Assembly (NCBI GenBank): GCA_902500755.1 | Contig: CABVRV010000015.1 | Coordinates: forward strand, 1 to 55,537 | Reading direction: 5' to 3' | Source: an uncultured Nitrospira sp. | GTDB lineage: Bacteria > Nitrospirota > Nitrospiria > Nitrospirales > Nitrospiraceae | Length of the DNA stretch: 55,537 bases | In this document: in pieces, positions 54,681 through 55,537 of the stretch | Layout: each line of letters begins with the position of its first letter | Numbering within the stretch: position 1 is the first letter of the stretch | Position numbers and translations under genes: made by a program | Notes under the pieces: generated by a model | Seen by the model: the letters and a program-made list of their open reading frames with translations, nothing else | The model's database searches: none | Told to the model about the DNA's origin: nothing

Positions 54681-55537
54681 GTGCTTACTGATCCTAACCG
54701 GCTCGAACAAGATCTTCATGCTCTGGTGGGGGAACGACATCCGCTCACCTCACCAACCCACCTACAGCAGGTAGAAGCGTACCTGTATCGCCAATTCTCG
54801 GAAGCGAGTCTTACTGTCACAACGCATTCATTCCACGCCTTAGGCGGCACTTATCGCAACGTCATTGGAACAACACCTCAAGCCCCCGCGCACGGCCCAC
54901 TGCCACCACTGATCCTCGGCACGCATTTCGATACCGTAGCAGGTTCTCCGGGCGCCGATGATAATGCGAGCGCGCTTGCCGTGATGCTCCATGTCGCTCG
55001 CCAAGTCCAGCACATGAAACTGGTCAGGCCGATTCGTTTCATCGCCTTCAACCTCGAAGAAGAGAACTTGCTTGGTAGCGCGGCCTATGCCTCGTTCCTC
55101 AGCGGGACCAGTGAGGCCATCCATGGAGCCATCATATTGGAATGTGTCGGCTACGCGAGCCATCAAGAGGGGTCGCAGAAGATCCCTCCCGGTATACCCA
55201 TCACGGTTCCTACGACGGGAGATTTCCTTGCCGTCATCGGCAATGAACGGTCACAGGCCTTGACCGGCTCCGTCACCCACGCGATGACATTGCATCTCCC
55301 GATCGTTCCATTGATCGTGCCGGGTAATGGAGAGCTGTTACCAGATACGAGACGCAGCGACCATACTTCGTTCTGGGAGCAAGGCTTTCCAGCCGTCATG
55401 CTGACCGACACCGCGAATTTTCGTAATCCCCACTACCATCGGGCGACCGATACCATCGACACATTGAATCTCGACTTCCTTGCTTCAGTCGCTGAGGGGG
55501 TCACAGCAGCGGTCATGGCATTGGCCGGTCAGCCGAC
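54681..55537 (+). CDS. M28-family zinc peptidase (partial, 3' end beyond window)
   Basis: The frame starts at GTG 54681, 26 bases after argB, and runs off the window with about 285 codons read. M28 peptidases are binuclear zinc aminopeptidases. Metal ligands can be read: His-x-Asp in GTHFDTVAG, Asp in PGADDNASA, the Glu pair in FNLEEENLLGS, Asp in LTDTANFRNP, and His in NPHYHRATDTIDTL. No signal peptide is visible, so a cytoplasmic enzyme is likely. Substrate unknown. The last codons, including any stop, are outside the window. Confidence 0.88.
   Translation, partial: MLTDPNRLEQDLHALVGERHPLTSPTHLQQVEAYLYRQFSEASLTVTTHSFHALGGTYRNVIGTTPQAPAHGPLPPLILGTHFDTVAGSPGADDNASALAVMLHVARQVQHMKLVRPIRFIAFNLEEENLLGSAAYASFLSGTSEAIHGAIILECVGYASHQEGSQKIPPGIPITVPTTGDFLAVIGNERSQALTGSVTHAMTLHLPIVPLIVPGNGELLPDTRRSDHTSFWEQGFPAVMLTDTANFRNPHYHRATDTIDTLNLDFLASVAEGVTAAVMALAGQP

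Overview
The window looks like a chromosomal piece of a Nitrospira-type bacterium (phylum Nitrospirota) or a close relative. This rests on the mix of gene content seen here: a nuoABC start, dnaX-ybaB-recR next to the SRP RNA, tig-clpP-clpX, trmFO-xerC-hslV-hslU, very PAS-rich cytosolic sensor kinases, and Gram-negative envelope proteins (OmpA-family, TatA, lipoproteins). No 16S rRNA is present, so the assignment is an inference.

Layout. 1-1261 (minus) is the head of a respiratory complex I operon (nuoA, nuoB, partial nuoC). 1262-6188 holds a gene-poor spacer, an OmpA-family envelope protein, a PriA homologue that has lost its helicase motifs, and a small membrane protein. 6281-19319 (minus) is a signalling block: a receiver-only protein coupled to a membrane PAS protein with a HisKA domain but no ATPase domain, a NarL-type regulator, a 2265-residue soluble kinase with about 13 PAS and 2 GAF domains, and a shorter paralogue of that kinase. 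Both large kinases share an upstream DNA motif and a ribosome-binding leader. 19368-41424 is housekeeping: tRNA-Leu(GAG), a HAD phosphatase, queE, pepA, nagZ, an amino-acid permease, a class I amidotransferase-like hydrolase, an M24 peptidase, an unusual long TatA, a HEAT-repeat lipoprotein, two tandem PilZ-like proteins, clpX-clpP-tig behind tRNA-Leu(UAG), tRNA-Ser(GGA), SRP RNA, dnaX-ybaB-recR, a DksA-like protein, an outer-membrane barrel, a TPR lipoprotein and a small lipoprotein.

41598-49381 is a 7.8 kb genomic island bounded by 48-bp perfect direct repeats made of the 3' part of tRNA-Val(CAC). Its tyrosine integrase, at the tRNA end, is split by a one-base frameshift, so the island may be stranded. 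The cargo is a tightly packed three-gene cassette (PD-(D/E)XK-type nuclease, Ser/Thr protein kinase, and a 401-residue protein of unknown family), a convergent nucleoside-deoxyribosyltransferase/TIR-like protein, a MazF-type toxin-antitoxin pair, two excisionase-like HTH proteins and a zinc-ribbon protein. The cassette is the best candidate for an undescribed, probably defensive, system in this window.

49412-55537 returns to core genes on the plus strand: trmFO, xerC, hslV, hslU (overlapping or nearly so), argB, and a partial M28 peptidase cut by the window end. Start codons were chosen from Shine-Dalgarno spacing and family fit; several are GTG or TTG.
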